From Robiginitomaculum sp. (GTDB taxonomy: Bacteria; Pseudomonadota; Alphaproteobacteria; Caulobacterales; Maricaulaceae), in contig JAJFFP010000043.1 of the NCBI GenBank assembly GCA_021776595.1, positions 25,166 through 89,165 of the forward strand: 64,000 nt of DNA, given 5' to 3'. This document shows, piece after piece, positions 8,923-18,228 of this stretch; the first letter of the stretch is position 1; the number at the start of each line of letters is the position of its first letter. The notes under the pieces were generated by a model. It saw only the letters and a program-made list of their open reading frames with translations. It had not been told where the DNA came from and ran no database searches. The position numbers and the translations under genes are program-made.

Positions 8923-9205
8923 AAAAGTTGTAGTCGAGCGATTCTCAAGTTCTGCGCCATACTCTCCCGAATTTCTAGATGATAACATCCAAATTCATAT
9001 GGGTGTTGATAAGTATAATTTTCCAATAAATAGAGTTGTGGAGCTAGCCATATCTGAATACAATAAAGGCCACTAAAAATTTCGTCGTATACATGCGGCA
9101 ATAGGCTGGGAAAAGCTCCTCAGTATTAAAAGAAAGGTCGCATATATGGTGATCTGGAAAGGCATGGATGCCTGCCAGGTGAGCATACAGGGTAATGCAC
9201 AATGA
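8912..9205 (+). pseudogene. possible remnant of a small gene before neuB
   Basis: One frame stays open from a TGA inside the end of the wzy-like gene to a TGA overlapping the neuB start, interrupted by a single TAA at 9074-9076. The first part reads VVERFSSSAPYSPEFLDDN and onward to EYNKGH; the second reads KFRRIHAAIGWEKLL and onward to GNAQ. No credible start codon is present at its 5' end. In an operon where genes otherwise abut or overlap, a 279-base gap filled by a nearly open frame coupled to neuB by ATGA suggests a decayed gene. I recognise no family. Confidence 0.3.
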
Positions 9206-10245
9206 GTAATATTTCACTGGCAGGCAGGACGATTGGCGATGGTCACCCTCCTTTTGTGATAGCAGAAATTGCACAGTCACATGACGGGAATTTGAATTTT
9301 GCCCATGCCTTTATCGAAGCAGTGGCCGGTGCTGGTGCTGATGCGGTTAAATTCCAGACCCATATCGCTGAGGCCGAAACTAGCCCATCAGAGCCCTGGA
9401 GAATTAAATTCAGCAGGATTGATGCGACTCGGTATGACTATTGGAAAAGGATGGAGTTTTCTGCATCACAATGGCAGGGCTTGGCAGAACATGCCAATCA
9501 ATTGGGGCTGGTGTTTCTCAGTTCACCTTTTTCACACGAGGCTGTTGACCTATTAAGTGAAATTGGAATGCAGGCCTGGAAAATTGCTTCAGGTGAAGTA
9601 AGTAACACACCCCTGCTTGAAAAAATAGCAGCCTTAGGCGCGCCCGTGCTTCTCTCTTCCGGTTTGAGTTCATGGAAAGAGCTTGATGAAGCCGTGCAAA
9701 CGATTCGCTCTAAAGGGGCTCCTCTTGCTGTGTTCCAATGCACTAGCGCTTATCCGTGTCCCGCCGATAGAGTGGGACTAAATGTTTTACAAGAACTGTC
9801 TTCACGATATGGGTGTCCAGTGGGAATATCCGATCATTCGGCTACAATCTTTGGATCGTTAGCTTCAGTCGCTCTGGGTGCCAGGCTGGTTGAAGTTCAC
9901 GTCACATTTCATCCAAAATCTTTCGGTCCAGATGTCCCCGCCTCAATTACATTTACGGAATTAGAAAAACTCGTTCAGGGCTGCCGTTTCATTTCCTCTG
10001 CTATAGACAACCCTGTGAATAAAGAAAAAGAAGCAGAAAGTCAGGCGACGATGCGTTCCATCTTTACCAAAAGCATCATTGCACGTAAGCAGCTATCCAA
10101 GGGGCATATGCTTAACATTGAGGATGTTACCTTTAAGAAGCCAGGTACCGGTATTCCCGCTGCAGACGTGAGCAAACTATTGGGCAAAAAATTAAAAGTA
10201 CGAATTGCAGCGAATACACCACTTCAATGGTCGGATTTCGAATAA
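9202..10245 (+). CDS. neuB: N-acetylneuraminate (sialic acid) synthase family protein NeuB
   Basis: A 347-residue NeuB-family enzyme: TIM-barrel domain (about residues 1-275) plus a C-terminal SAF/antifreeze-like domain (about 285-347, with KPGTGIPAADV). It condenses phosphoenolpyruvate with N-acetylmannosamine (or a related hexosamine) to give a nonulosonic acid. Visible family motifs are DAVKFQTH, FLSSPFS, WKIASGE, LSSGLSSW and GISDHS. Family members for sialic, legionaminic and pseudaminic acid look alike; the neighbouring NeuC and NeuA, and the absence of LegB/C/H or PseB/C/G/H genes, favour the sialic acid route. AGGG lies nine bases before the ATG. Confidence 0.9.
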   Translation: MSNISLAGRTIGDGHPPFVIAEIAQSHDGNLNFAHAFIEAVAGAGADAVKFQTHIAEAETSPSEPWRIKFSRIDATRYDYWKRMEFSASQWQGLAEHANQLGLVFLSSPFSHEAVDLLSEIGMQAWKIASGEVSNTPLLEKIAALGAPVLLSSGLSSWKELDEAVQTIRSKGAPLAVFQCTSAYPCPADRVGLNVLQELSSRYGCPVGISDHSATIFGSLASVALGARLVEVHVTFHPKSFGPDVPASITFTELEKLVQGCRFISSAIDNPVNKEKEAESQATMRSIFTKSIIARKQLSKGHMLNIEDVTFKKPGTGIPAADVSKLLGKKLKVRIAANTPLQWSDFE

Positions 10246-10284
10246 CCCCTTTTTTGTAAATACACTTGAAGTGGCAGAGATAAA

Positions 10285-11448
10285 ATGAAAAAAAATATAC
10301 GCAAAATTGCTGTTGTCGTAACGGCAAGGCCAAGTTACTCCAGAATTAAAACGGCACTTGACGCCATACGTGCGCACCCTGAACTGGAACTTCAACTGAT
10401 TGTTAGCGCATCTGCGCTGCTAAGCCGGTTTGGCAATGCCATCGAGGTTATGGAACGGGATGGTTTTGAAATTGCAGCCAAAGCATATACCGTTCTGGAG
10501 GGTGGGGAGCCGGAACTCATGGCCAAGACGACAGGATTGGGCATGATAGAACTGGCAACCGTATTCAGCAATCTGAAACCGGATATTGTTGTCACGATCG
10601 CTGATCGCTACGAGACCATTGCAACGGCAATAACTGCAGCCTGTATGAATATCCCTCTGGCGCATGTGCAAGGGGGGGAAATTACAGGCAATATTGATGA
10701 AAAAATCCGCCATTCGATTACCAAGCTGGCTGACTATCACTTTGTGTCATCCGAACCTGCAGCCAACCGTGTTCGCCGCCTTGGCGAATCTCCGGATTGT
10801 GTTTTCGTAACTGGTTGTCCTTCCATTGACCTGGCCCGTGAGATTATCGAGAGACCTGATCTTGATTTTAATCCCTTTGAGAAATACGGAGGGGTTGGCG
10901 TTAATGTGGACCTGGCCAATGGATACCTTGTGGTTATGCAACATCCGGTAACCACAGATTTTGAGCATGCCCGCGAACAGGTCACCGAGACCCTGTATGC
11001 GGTCAACGATCTTGGTATTCCCTGTCTATGGTTCTGGCCAAATACTGATGCGGGAACCGATGGCACTTCGAATGGTATACGCAGTTTTCGTGAACAATTC
11101 AGGCCGACAAATATCCATTTCTTCAAAAATATGGACCCCAAGGACTTTCTGCGGCTTTTGTATAACAGCAAAGGCATCATTGGCAATTCATCCGTCGCTG
11201 TGCGTGAGTGCGCCTATCTCGGCGTTCCGGCCATAAACATCGGCAATCGCCAGGATGGTCGGGACAGGGCAGATAACCTTGTTGATGTGCCCTATAACCG
11301 AAAACACATAAAACAAGCCATAGAACGCCATTTTCACAATGGACGAATGGAAAGCAATGACATTTACGGCAACGGCTACGGAGGACAGGCAATCGCGGAC
11401 GCACTGTCTTCCGTAGCGTTAAAGTTCCAAAAAACACTACCCTTTTAA
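10285..11448 (+). CDS. neuC: hydrolysing UDP-N-acetylglucosamine 2-epimerase NeuC
   Basis: A 387-residue GT-B-fold 2-epimerase. N-terminal VVTARPSYSRI, ADRYETIA, HVQGGEITGNIDEKIRHSIT and the C-terminal IGNSSVAVRECAYLGVPAINIGNRQDGR are the motifs of the NeuC/LegG hydrolysing branch, which releases UDP while producing N-acetylmannosamine (or a diacetylated analogue). The position directly after neuB fits supply of its substrate. NeuC versus LegG cannot be separated by eye; the small set of neighbouring genes favours NeuC. Confidence 0.88.
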   Translation: MKKNIRKIAVVVTARPSYSRIKTALDAIRAHPELELQLIVSASALLSRFGNAIEVMERDGFEIAAKAYTVLEGGEPELMAKTTGLGMIELATVFSNLKPDIVVTIADRYETIATAITAACMNIPLAHVQGGEITGNIDEKIRHSITKLADYHFVSSEPAANRVRRLGESPDCVFVTGCPSIDLAREIIERPDLDFNPFEKYGGVGVNVDLANGYLVVMQHPVTTDFEHAREQVTETLYAVNDLGIPCLWFWPNTDAGTDGTSNGIRSFREQFRPTNIHFFKNMDPKDFLRLLYNSKGIIGNSSVAVRECAYLGVPAINIGNRQDGRDRADNLVDVPYNRKHIKQAIERHFHNGRMESNDIYGNGYGGQAIADALSSVALKFQKTLPF

Positions 11449-11465
11449 TAATCGAGGTATTCTCA

Positions 11466-12407
11466 ATGTCCCAAGACAATTCAAATTCCCCACATAATCT
11501 TGCTGACCGCTCCCAGCGCATCCGTGAGCTCGGCTATGACTATTGTGCTCAGGACAAGATTCGGGGGCTGGCCTGTAATCTTTGTGGGTCAACTCAACAT
11601 ACTTTACTCACCCATATAGATCGGTATGGCTACAAAGCAACTGGCGCTGCTTGTTCGGCTTGTGGACTCGTATTCCTCAATCCAGTGATGACAAGATCGG
11701 CCTATGGAGATTTCTATTCAAAGACCTACCGTCCCCTTGTCAGCGCTTACCATAACCGGTTGATTAATGGCGAGACCATTCAGGCAGAGCAGGTCGAATA
11801 TGCACGATCTCTGGCGGAGTTTATCAAGCCTTGGGTAAAGGAGCGACATACCGGGACATTCCTTGATATAGGCGGGTCAACCGGGGTCGTCGCAGTGGAA
11901 CTGGCCAAAATATTTTCAATAAAGGCAACGGTCCTTGATCCGGCAGCAGACGAGCTCGATTGGGCGTCAAAATTTGGCATGGAAACTATTTCCGGATTCC
12001 TTGAAGATTATAATCCGGAGGGAAGAAAATTTGATCTGGTTATACTATGTCAGACTATTGATCATCTGCTGGATGCTTCTAACTCTTTGCATAAGATCAG
12101 GTCCTTACTAGGTCCAGATGGTTTATTTTTTGTCGACATCGTAGATTTTCGTGCCGCCTATCTTCGCCAGGCCAGTATCGAAGGGGCGATCAAAATCGAC
12201 CACCCTTATTATTTTACACAAGAGACCGTCGAGGCCATGCTGGAAAGAACTGGTTTCTCGGTGCTCCAGAAGTCCTACGCCGCTGATCATCTGCATATCG
12301 GCTATATCTGTGCAACGAAAGAAGCTGCCCCAGAGGCATTACCAAAGCCTGGGGTTGTTCGTGAGTTTTTCAGAGAAATACGTTACATACAAAATACAAA
12401 ATCCTGA
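11466..12407 (+). CDS. SAM-dependent methyltransferase with N-terminal zinc-binding motif
   Basis: A 313-residue class I methyltransferase. Two Cys pairs near the N-terminus (CNLCGS and, about 20 residues on, CSACGL) form a probable zinc knuckle as in C-methyltransferases of sugar biosynthesis. The SAM-binding glycine motif is FLDIGGSTG at about residue 134-143, with later motifs VLDPA and LVILCQTIDHLLDASN. GAGG eight bases upstream sets the start. Its place between neuC and neuA suggests methylation of a sugar in the repeat unit, though the acceptor is unknown. Confidence 0.78.
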   Translation: MSQDNSNSPHNLADRSQRIRELGYDYCAQDKIRGLACNLCGSTQHTLLTHIDRYGYKATGAACSACGLVFLNPVMTRSAYGDFYSKTYRPLVSAYHNRLINGETIQAEQVEYARSLAEFIKPWVKERHTGTFLDIGGSTGVVAVELAKIFSIKATVLDPAADELDWASKFGMETISGFLEDYNPEGRKFDLVILCQTIDHLLDASNSLHKIRSLLGPDGLFFVDIVDFRAAYLRQASIEGAIKIDHPYYFTQETVEAMLERTGFSVLQKSYAADHLHIGYICATKEAAPEALPKPGVVREFFREIRYIQNTKS

Positions 12408-12408
12408 T

Positions 12409-13128
12409 ATGTTGGAATCCAAGCCAAACATTCTAGCACTGATCCCCGCACGGGCAGGCTCCAAAGGCATACCAGGCAAGAATTTGCGAGAATTTGCAGG
12501 ACGACCGCTTCTCGCACACTCTATAGAATGCGCTCAACGGGTGCCCGCAATAAGCCGCGTTGTATTAACTACTGACAGCAAGGATATGGCGGAGGCTGGA
12601 CGCTCGTTTGGAGCGGAAATCCCATTCATGCGACCGCCTGAATTGGCGATTGATACAACCCCAATGCTGGAGGTAATTCAGCATACCGCTCGGTTTTTGT
12701 CGAAAACCGGATGGGTTCCGGATGTTATTATCCTTTTACAACCCACCGCCCCATTCAGGCACGATACCGATATTTCCGCCGCGCTTTCAATGATTCTTGA
12801 TAAACCCAATGCTGAATCAATTGTCAGTGTCGAGGAGGTGCCAAGTCATTTCTCGCCGCACTATGTGATGAAGATTGCCGATGGTTTTCTCACCCCGTTC
12901 CTTCCAGAGGGGGAACGGGTGACGCGCCGGCAGGATGCCCCTCCTGCTTATACCAGAAATGGTCAGTTTTATATTATGCGACATTCCACGCTCATGGAGA
13001 AAAACTCAATCTATGGCGATCACTCAATCCCGTTCGTTACTTCCCATGAGGCGGTAAACCTCGATACGTTAGAGGACTGGGAAGCCGCTGAACAATTGGT
13101 GAAAAAGTCAGGGTTACGCTCAGGATGA
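12409..13128 (+). CDS. neuA: CMP-N-acylneuraminate cytidylyltransferase NeuA
   Basis: A 239-residue nucleotidyltransferase that activates sialic acid with CTP. The CTP-binding signature IPARAGSKGIPGKN is at residues 12-25, followed by RPLLAHSIE, the TTDS motif, LLQPTAPFR and, near the C-terminus, the NLDTLEDW motif. The start follows the methyltransferase stop after one base and is set by the family's N-terminus; an upstream open frame inside the previous gene is discarded. No strong ribosome site is visible, so translation is probably coupled. Confidence 0.9.
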   Translation: MLESKPNILALIPARAGSKGIPGKNLREFAGRPLLAHSIECAQRVPAISRVVLTTDSKDMAEAGRSFGAEIPFMRPPELAIDTTPMLEVIQHTARFLSKTGWVPDVIILLQPTAPFRHDTDISAALSMILDKPNAESIVSVEEVPSHFSPHYVMKIADGFLTPFLPEGERVTRRQDAPPAYTRNGQFYIMRHSTLMEKNSIYGDHSIPFVTSHEAVNLDTLEDWEAAEQLVKKSGLRSG

Positions 13129-14498
13129 AACCACTGATTCTATTTTCCCTGAGCAATGGATGGGGGGTTCGCAACTTCATCCATTCGGGCCTTATCGCTG
13201 CGGTTTCACAATTTGCGGATGTTGGCGTAGCCACCCACAAGGACCTGCTGCCCTATTTTGAAGAACTTGTTGAGCAAGGGGAGATTTCTTTTGTCGTTGA
13301 GCTTTCATCTGAAGAAACCTGGACTTGGCGCAGAATAAGACAAGCAAAAAAGCTTATTCTGCAATTACAACATGATATCAGCACGGCGCGTATCAAGCTG
13401 TTGGGCGCCGCGCGCGGGCCTCTTGCCCGTCGTGGGCTGGCGATGATCTGGCGTTTGGGAAATATACTGGCTGCCCAATGGCAACTCAAACTGCTTGATG
13501 CGCTGGAGCACGGTTTCAATTCACCCGAACCGCCTGTTCTTCCCGGAACGCCTGATGTTTTTGTCAATTGCTCTCCATTTGATTTTCGGGACAACAAGTT
13601 TCAGCGCTCGCTGCATGGCTTGGGCGTTCCCGCGATCGTGATTATTCCAAGCTGGGACAACCCTTCAACAAAAGGCTGTCTTTCATTGAAATCCGACATC
13701 ATCCTGACGTGGGGTGATCACCAAAAAGACGAATTACAGTCCTTCTATCCTGCGATGGATCCAGCATGTATTAGAAATTCCGGAATTCCTCAGTTTGATG
13801 CCTATTATCAGACCTCATTCCACGATAACGAACGTGAAAAATTTCTTGAAAATCTTGCGATTTCCGCCAATAAGAAGGTGATCCTTTATGCCACCTGTAG
13901 TGAACAACTTTTTCATTCAGAACCAACCGTCGTCGGTGATGTCGTAGCGGCGCTAGAGGCCGGTAAATTTGGATCCGATGCCCACCTTCTTATCAGATGC
14001 CATCCTGCAGATCGGTCGACCCGTTATGAGCACCTTTGTGCGTCAGACAAGGTTTCTATTTTTCCTTCTTCGCGTATGGATACCCACAATATCTATAGTT
14101 GGGTTCCGCCACGGGAGGAGACGCTCATTCTGGCAGAAACTTTGCGCCATACAGCGCTGTGTATCAATACAGCCTCAACAATGACCCTTGATGCAATTGC
14201 GAGCCTCAAACCTGTTGTGAATGTGGCCTATGATGGCGATACAGAGCTTCCCTACGAACAATCTGTCCGTCGATTCTATGATTATCATCACTATCTGCCT
14301 ATCGCCCGATCAGTTGCGGTCCCGGTAGTTCATTCAAAGAGTGAATTGCTTGCTGCGATCTGTGATGCCCTTGATGAACCGGATCGCTTGGAGCAGGATA
14401 GAAAGTTCGTCTTCGATCATTTTTGTCACTCCCCGAAACTGGGGAGTGTCTCATTCATTGTTAAAGAGATCAAAAGGTTGGCTCAATGCAGCGATTAA
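13125..14498 (+). CDS. putative glycosyltransferase of GT-B fold (CDP-glycerol transferase / sialyltransferase-like)
   Basis: A 457-residue soluble protein coupled to neuA by ATGA. The N-terminal half begins LILFSLSNGWGVRNFIHSG and contains IVIIPSWDNPSTKG (about 171-184), a pattern of CDP-glycerol glycerophosphotransferase-like and 2-epimerase-like GT-B proteins. The C-terminal half has an HP motif (LLIRCHPADRS, H293-P294) and a serine/threonine-rich motif followed by an acidic residue (INTASTMTLDA, 347-357). HP and SS/ST motifs also occur in bacterial sialyltransferases of families GT38, GT52 and GT80. Its place right after neuA makes it a candidate for using CMP-sialate. The specific reaction is inference. 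Confidence 0.6.
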   Translation: MKPLILFSLSNGWGVRNFIHSGLIAAVSQFADVGVATHKDLLPYFEELVEQGEISFVVELSSEETWTWRRIRQAKKLILQLQHDISTARIKLLGAARGPLARRGLAMIWRLGNILAAQWQLKLLDALEHGFNSPEPPVLPGTPDVFVNCSPFDFRDNKFQRSLHGLGVPAIVIIPSWDNPSTKGCLSLKSDIILTWGDHQKDELQSFYPAMDPACIRNSGIPQFDAYYQTSFHDNEREKFLENLAISANKKVILYATCSEQLFHSEPTVVGDVVAALEAGKFGSDAHLLIRCHPADRSTRYEHLCASDKVSIFPSSRMDTHNIYSWVPPREETLILAETLRHTALCINTASTMTLDAIASLKPVVNVAYDGDTELPYEQSVRRFYDYHHYLPIARSVAVPVVHSKSELLAAICDALDEPDRLEQDRKFVFDHFCHSPKLGSVSFIVKEIKRLAQCSD

Positions 14499-15964
14499 AC
14501 GCATTGCCTGAAAAAACCAAGCGCCGACCAGCTAATTCCCTTCCGCGAGATGTGCTGGAACAGTTCTTGCCAAGAGCGCTGTTCACTCTTTTTGCATCAG
14601 TTCTGTTGGCATTGCCAGGTGAATTATTGGGTTTCAATCCCATGGGCCTGGAGAGCATGATGATTACCTTGTTCTTCTGGATTGGGGCAATCATGATTGT
14701 CACGTTTCAGGGACATGCAGGGCGGATGTTTTTTTGGCTGATCATGTTGGATTCTGGCATGGCGCTTTACCAGGCTGGCATATATTCTACTCTTGCACCG
14801 GAGGATGTTTTCCTGCGTGTGGCGCCAGCAGTCCTCGCTGCCACCTTGTTTGTTTTCAATGTCAAACGAAGAGGCTTACAAAACCCTTTTTTGTATTGGG
14901 CATGGTTGCTTTGCAATTTACCTTCACTTGCATCATCGGCATTTAATGAATTCATTAGCCTGGAAGTCGCATTAACCTTTTTCTTCCTTAATGTTATTTA
15001 CCCTCTGGTGTTTTATTATGCCATAAATTGCATGCAAAAATCATCAATGCCACGCCAGTATTTACGAGCCAGCATAACTCTTGCCGTAATAGCCATGTGT
15101 GGTATTTCTATTATACTTATTCCTGTCGAGTTATCTGCCAGAAACAGCACCAGCTATAGCTCATTACAATTCGGTGGCAGGGCTTATGCCCTTGTTGGAC
15201 TTTTATTATTAATTTGGCCAGTTTTGGTCAGCAATATTCTTGATTGGCGACTATTCCAACGATTATTCGCTTTTTTCCTGATTATGATGGTTTTTGTTAC
15301 TTCATTCTCACGCGGGGCACTGCTCGCTTTGTTTCTTTTGATATTGGGGATATTTTTTGCGGGCAAGAAATATGCAATTAAACAATTAGGCGCTATAGCA
15401 CTTACCGTGCTTGCCCTGGTTATGGGGGCAATCATCTTTTTACCGCAAATGGTTGATGATCTATCCTGGTTCTGGTTGTTACGCCTAAATTTAGCCAACA
15501 ATCTCACGACTGGCCTACAGGCCAACATAGGTGATGTGCTGGGGATGAGTAACCGTTTGGACATTTGGATAATTGCTATTCAGCTATTTATTGGAAACCC
15601 TCTTTGGGGGTACGGTATTGGCTCCACACCTTTTTTGGTACCCAAACTTACATATTACCAATTTGCTTATAGCGGCATGCATAATTTGATATTAACCATT
15701 CTTGTTGAGCGTGGCATTGTAGGGCTCAGTGGTCTATTAGTGCTCTTGGGAAGAATAGGGTATCTTATTACTAATAGTAGGACGCTATTTTTGCCACGCA
15801 CTTATCTCTTTTATATGGTTGGCATATTTTTATTTTTTGCAAATACAACCGGCGTTGAAATGTTCCTCAATAGTAATCAAATTATGAATTCCTCGATCAC
15901 AGTCTATATGTTTCTATTGATCGGTTTTCTGGAATATAAAGAACGGAAACCAAACCTGCCATGA
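14486..15964 (+). CDS. O-antigen polymerase-like membrane protein (Wzy)
   Basis: A 492-residue protein with about twelve hydrophobic segments after a basic N-terminus. Wzy/WaaL features are SFSRGALLALF at about residues 270-281 and, in the large loop, GNPLWGYGIGSTPF and SGMHNLILTILVERGIVG at about 370-415. It begins 13 bases before the end of the preceding gene, with AAAAGG nine bases before its ATG, and is followed by the flippase with an ATGA overlap. The position next to Wzx suggests that this is the repeat-unit polymerase, leaving the 7567 product as possible ligase. Confidence 0.8.
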   Translation: MQRLNALPEKTKRRPANSLPRDVLEQFLPRALFTLFASVLLALPGELLGFNPMGLESMMITLFFWIGAIMIVTFQGHAGRMFFWLIMLDSGMALYQAGIYSTLAPEDVFLRVAPAVLAATLFVFNVKRRGLQNPFLYWAWLLCNLPSLASSAFNEFISLEVALTFFFLNVIYPLVFYYAINCMQKSSMPRQYLRASITLAVIAMCGISIILIPVELSARNSTSYSSLQFGGRAYALVGLLLLIWPVLVSNILDWRLFQRLFAFFLIMMVFVTSFSRGALLALFLLILGIFFAGKKYAIKQLGAIALTVLALVMGAIIFLPQMVDDLSWFWLLRLNLANNLTTGLQANIGDVLGMSNRLDIWIIAIQLFIGNPLWGYGIGSTPFLVPKLTYYQFAYSGMHNLILTILVERGIVGLSGLLVLLGRIGYLITNSRTLFLPRTYLFYMVGIFLFFANTTGVEMFLNSNQIMNSSITVYMFLLIGFLEYKERKPNLP

Positions 15965-17280
15965 GTTTTGTTCGGCATGCCAGCTATCTCACTCTTACCC
16001 GAATTTTCACTTCAGGCCTGGGCTTTGCTATCGTTATGCTTAGCGCACGGATACTAACGCCAGGCGAGCTTGGCTCCTTTATGGCTACGGTGGCGGGGGT
16101 TGCGTTACTTACCAGATTGTTTTCGTTCGGTCTGGGACAGTCTGCGCAATATTTCGGGGCTCAGGAAGCTGTGCAAAAGGAAGATTACGGCGCCTCACTA
16201 CTGGTCGCGGCACTTTTGCTGGCATCTATTTCGTTTGTGATTCTCATGATCTTCACCCCTCAAATAGGGCAATTAAGTTTTGCTGGTAATTCAACCGCCC
16301 AGGAAGTTTTTGCTGTATTAAAGTACGGAATACCTGCCGGAATCATACATTTACTGGCATCTCTATATGTTTTGGGAAAAAGAAAAATTCTGCTGTATTT
16401 CTGGCTTGCCATTCTCCCTTTAATTTCATCCTTCATCGTCTTGTTCTGGGGGTTGTTTACATCACAAGGCCTGAAAATTGTAATTACGGCGTGGATAGTC
16501 CAATATTCCATTTCGGCCATTATCGGGGTTCTTGTGTTCTTTAGTTTTGACCGCTTTCGCTTAAAGGGCATTGGTCAATCCCTGCGACTTCTATTTAACT
16601 ACGGCAAGAAGGCCTTTGTTGTTTCCACATCCGCATACGCGGTAAGCAGTATCGTTTTACTGACCGGAATATGGTTTAGCATCAACGAAGAAGTTGGGTT
16701 CTACACAATTGGGCAGACCTTTGCAGGAGCTTTGCTCTTGGTATACGGGGCCATTGGTCCGATGGTGTTCTCCTATGTTGGAAGCATGGATAAAGATGCC
16801 GAATATAAAAATTTTATTGCCCAAGTTTGCCGTATTTCTTTTATTGTCTTTGCTGTCACAACCATTGCCATTGCAGCAATCGCACCGTTAGTCATTCCAG
16901 TGCTGTTTGGGGCGCAATACACTGAAGTATACCTGATCGTTTGGATACTGTTGCCAGGACTGATTTTCAGTGCCACGCAACGTATACTGGAAAATTATCT
17001 TTATGGTCGTTCTTTGCATGGCTCAATGGTGTATATCCATGGTTTAACTATTTTAATTATGGTTGCCACCTCTGCTTTGTTGGCACCAAAATTGGGGGCC
17101 GTTGGTTTGGCCCTGGCAAAATCAGTGGGGTTTTTTTGCTCTTTTGTATTTACCTTGTGGCTCGTCTCTCATAGAGGTGGCATCAATAAGGTGGTCGATA
17201 TCCTTCCTCGACCAAGTGATATTCGGCTTATATTTGATAAGCTACAGAGCATGGCCAGGCATTTATGGAAAAAGAACTGA
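15961..17280 (+). CDS. polysaccharide flippase Wzx (MOP superfamily)
   Basis: A 439-residue membrane protein with about twelve segments and the MATE/PST exporter organisation. The N-terminus (SYLTLTRIFTSGLGFAIVML, then SARILTPGELGSF) is the usual start of Wzx-type flippases, which move undecaprenyl-linked repeat units to the periplasmic face. ATGA overlap with the polymerase gene supports co-function. The stretch from here to 17280 is visibly richer in A+T than the housekeeping genes, as often for glycan loci. Confidence 0.85.
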   Translation: MSFVRHASYLTLTRIFTSGLGFAIVMLSARILTPGELGSFMATVAGVALLTRLFSFGLGQSAQYFGAQEAVQKEDYGASLLVAALLLASISFVILMIFTPQIGQLSFAGNSTAQEVFAVLKYGIPAGIIHLLASLYVLGKRKILLYFWLAILPLISSFIVLFWGLFTSQGLKIVITAWIVQYSISAIIGVLVFFSFDRFRLKGIGQSLRLLFNYGKKAFVVSTSAYAVSSIVLLTGIWFSINEEVGFYTIGQTFAGALLLVYGAIGPMVFSYVGSMDKDAEYKNFIAQVCRISFIVFAVTTIAIAAIAPLVIPVLFGAQYTEVYLIVWILLPGLIFSATQRILENYLYGRSLHGSMVYIHGLTILIMVATSALLAPKLGAVGLALAKSVGFFCSFVFTLWLVSHRGGINKVVDILPRPSDIRLIFDKLQSMARHLWKKN

Positions 17281-18224
17281 TTAATGATCTCTCCTGCATT
17301 GTGTGCAAAAATGAGAGGCTAATAGAGCAAGACAACTTTCTTATTTGTGAGGCCTGCCAAAGGCATTACCCCATCATTCAGGGGCGCCCCATACTTACAG
17401 CGGCTGCTGCCGAAAAAAATAATGATGCGGTTAAACCACTTATAGAAGCAGCGAGCGCATTACAAAACAGGCATTTAGTACCTCAATGGGAACATGATCC
17501 CAGTTTTGATGACCTTGAAAATTATTATTTTAACAAGTTGTTTCCACACTTTAATCGCCGAGACCCTCACTGGTCCTTCCTTGGACGCAAGGTTTCTGAA
17601 ATGGTCAAATCTGTGCCCAAAGGGGCAAAAGTATTGGATATTGGTGCTGGTGAATGCAAATATGGGGCTCTGTTCCAGCACTGCAAATATGTAGGGACAG
17701 ACTTGGTCTATTCATCAGACCGGCACGACTTCTCCCGTATTGATTTGCTTTCAGATGCCTCCGCCTTACCCTTTTGTGAAGAAACCTTTGATGTCGCTCT
17801 TAATCTGGTCGTTATGGAACATGTTCCCGACCCTGATCTGACAGTGCGGGAAATGGCAAGGGTGCTAAAAGTGGGAGGTCTGGCGTATGCCCTGATACCG
17901 CTTGTAAGACCTGAACATCTGCCACCATTCGATTTTCACAGATTCACCCGGTATGGCATTGAGCGAATATTTGAGAAAAATGGATTACAGATTGAGGGCA
18001 TTGAAGGAAGTAATGGTGCTCTATGGACAGCCGCTTATTACCTGAACCTCATAGCCCAGACCACACCTCTTACCCGCTTTGGACGGCGCAACCTCAGAGG
18101 TGTGCTCTTGAATCGCTTCTGGCGCTTTGCGCTGTCTCCGCTGATGGCCTATGCGCGCTGGTCAAATCATAATTATGGTTCGGAATTCCCCATTTATTAC
18201 TGGGTGCGGGCAAGTAAAAAGTAG
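17265..18224 (+). CDS. methyltransferase with Trm112-like zinc motif
   Basis: A 319-residue protein. The N-terminal 45 residues carry CIVC and CEAC pairs spaced as in Trm112/ZnF-type methyltransferase extensions. A class I methyltransferase domain follows: VLDIGAGECKYG at about residue 121-132, YVGTDL, DASALPF, and the Methyltransf_11 box EHVPDPDLTVREMARVLKVGG. It overlaps the end of wzx by 16 bases. Probably methylates a sugar or a lipid-linked intermediate; a true acceptor cannot be named. Confidence 0.75.
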   Translation: MEKELINDLSCIVCKNERLIEQDNFLICEACQRHYPIIQGRPILTAAAAEKNNDAVKPLIEAASALQNRHLVPQWEHDPSFDDLENYYFNKLFPHFNRRDPHWSFLGRKVSEMVKSVPKGAKVLDIGAGECKYGALFQHCKYVGTDLVYSSDRHDFSRIDLLSDASALPFCEETFDVALNLVVMEHVPDPDLTVREMARVLKVGGLAYALIPLVRPEHLPPFDFHRFTRYGIERIFEKNGLQIEGIEGSNGALWTAAYYLNLIAQTTPLTRFGRRNLRGVLLNRFWRFALSPLMAYARWSNHNYGSEFPIYYWVRASKK

Positions 18225-18228
18225 TTCC

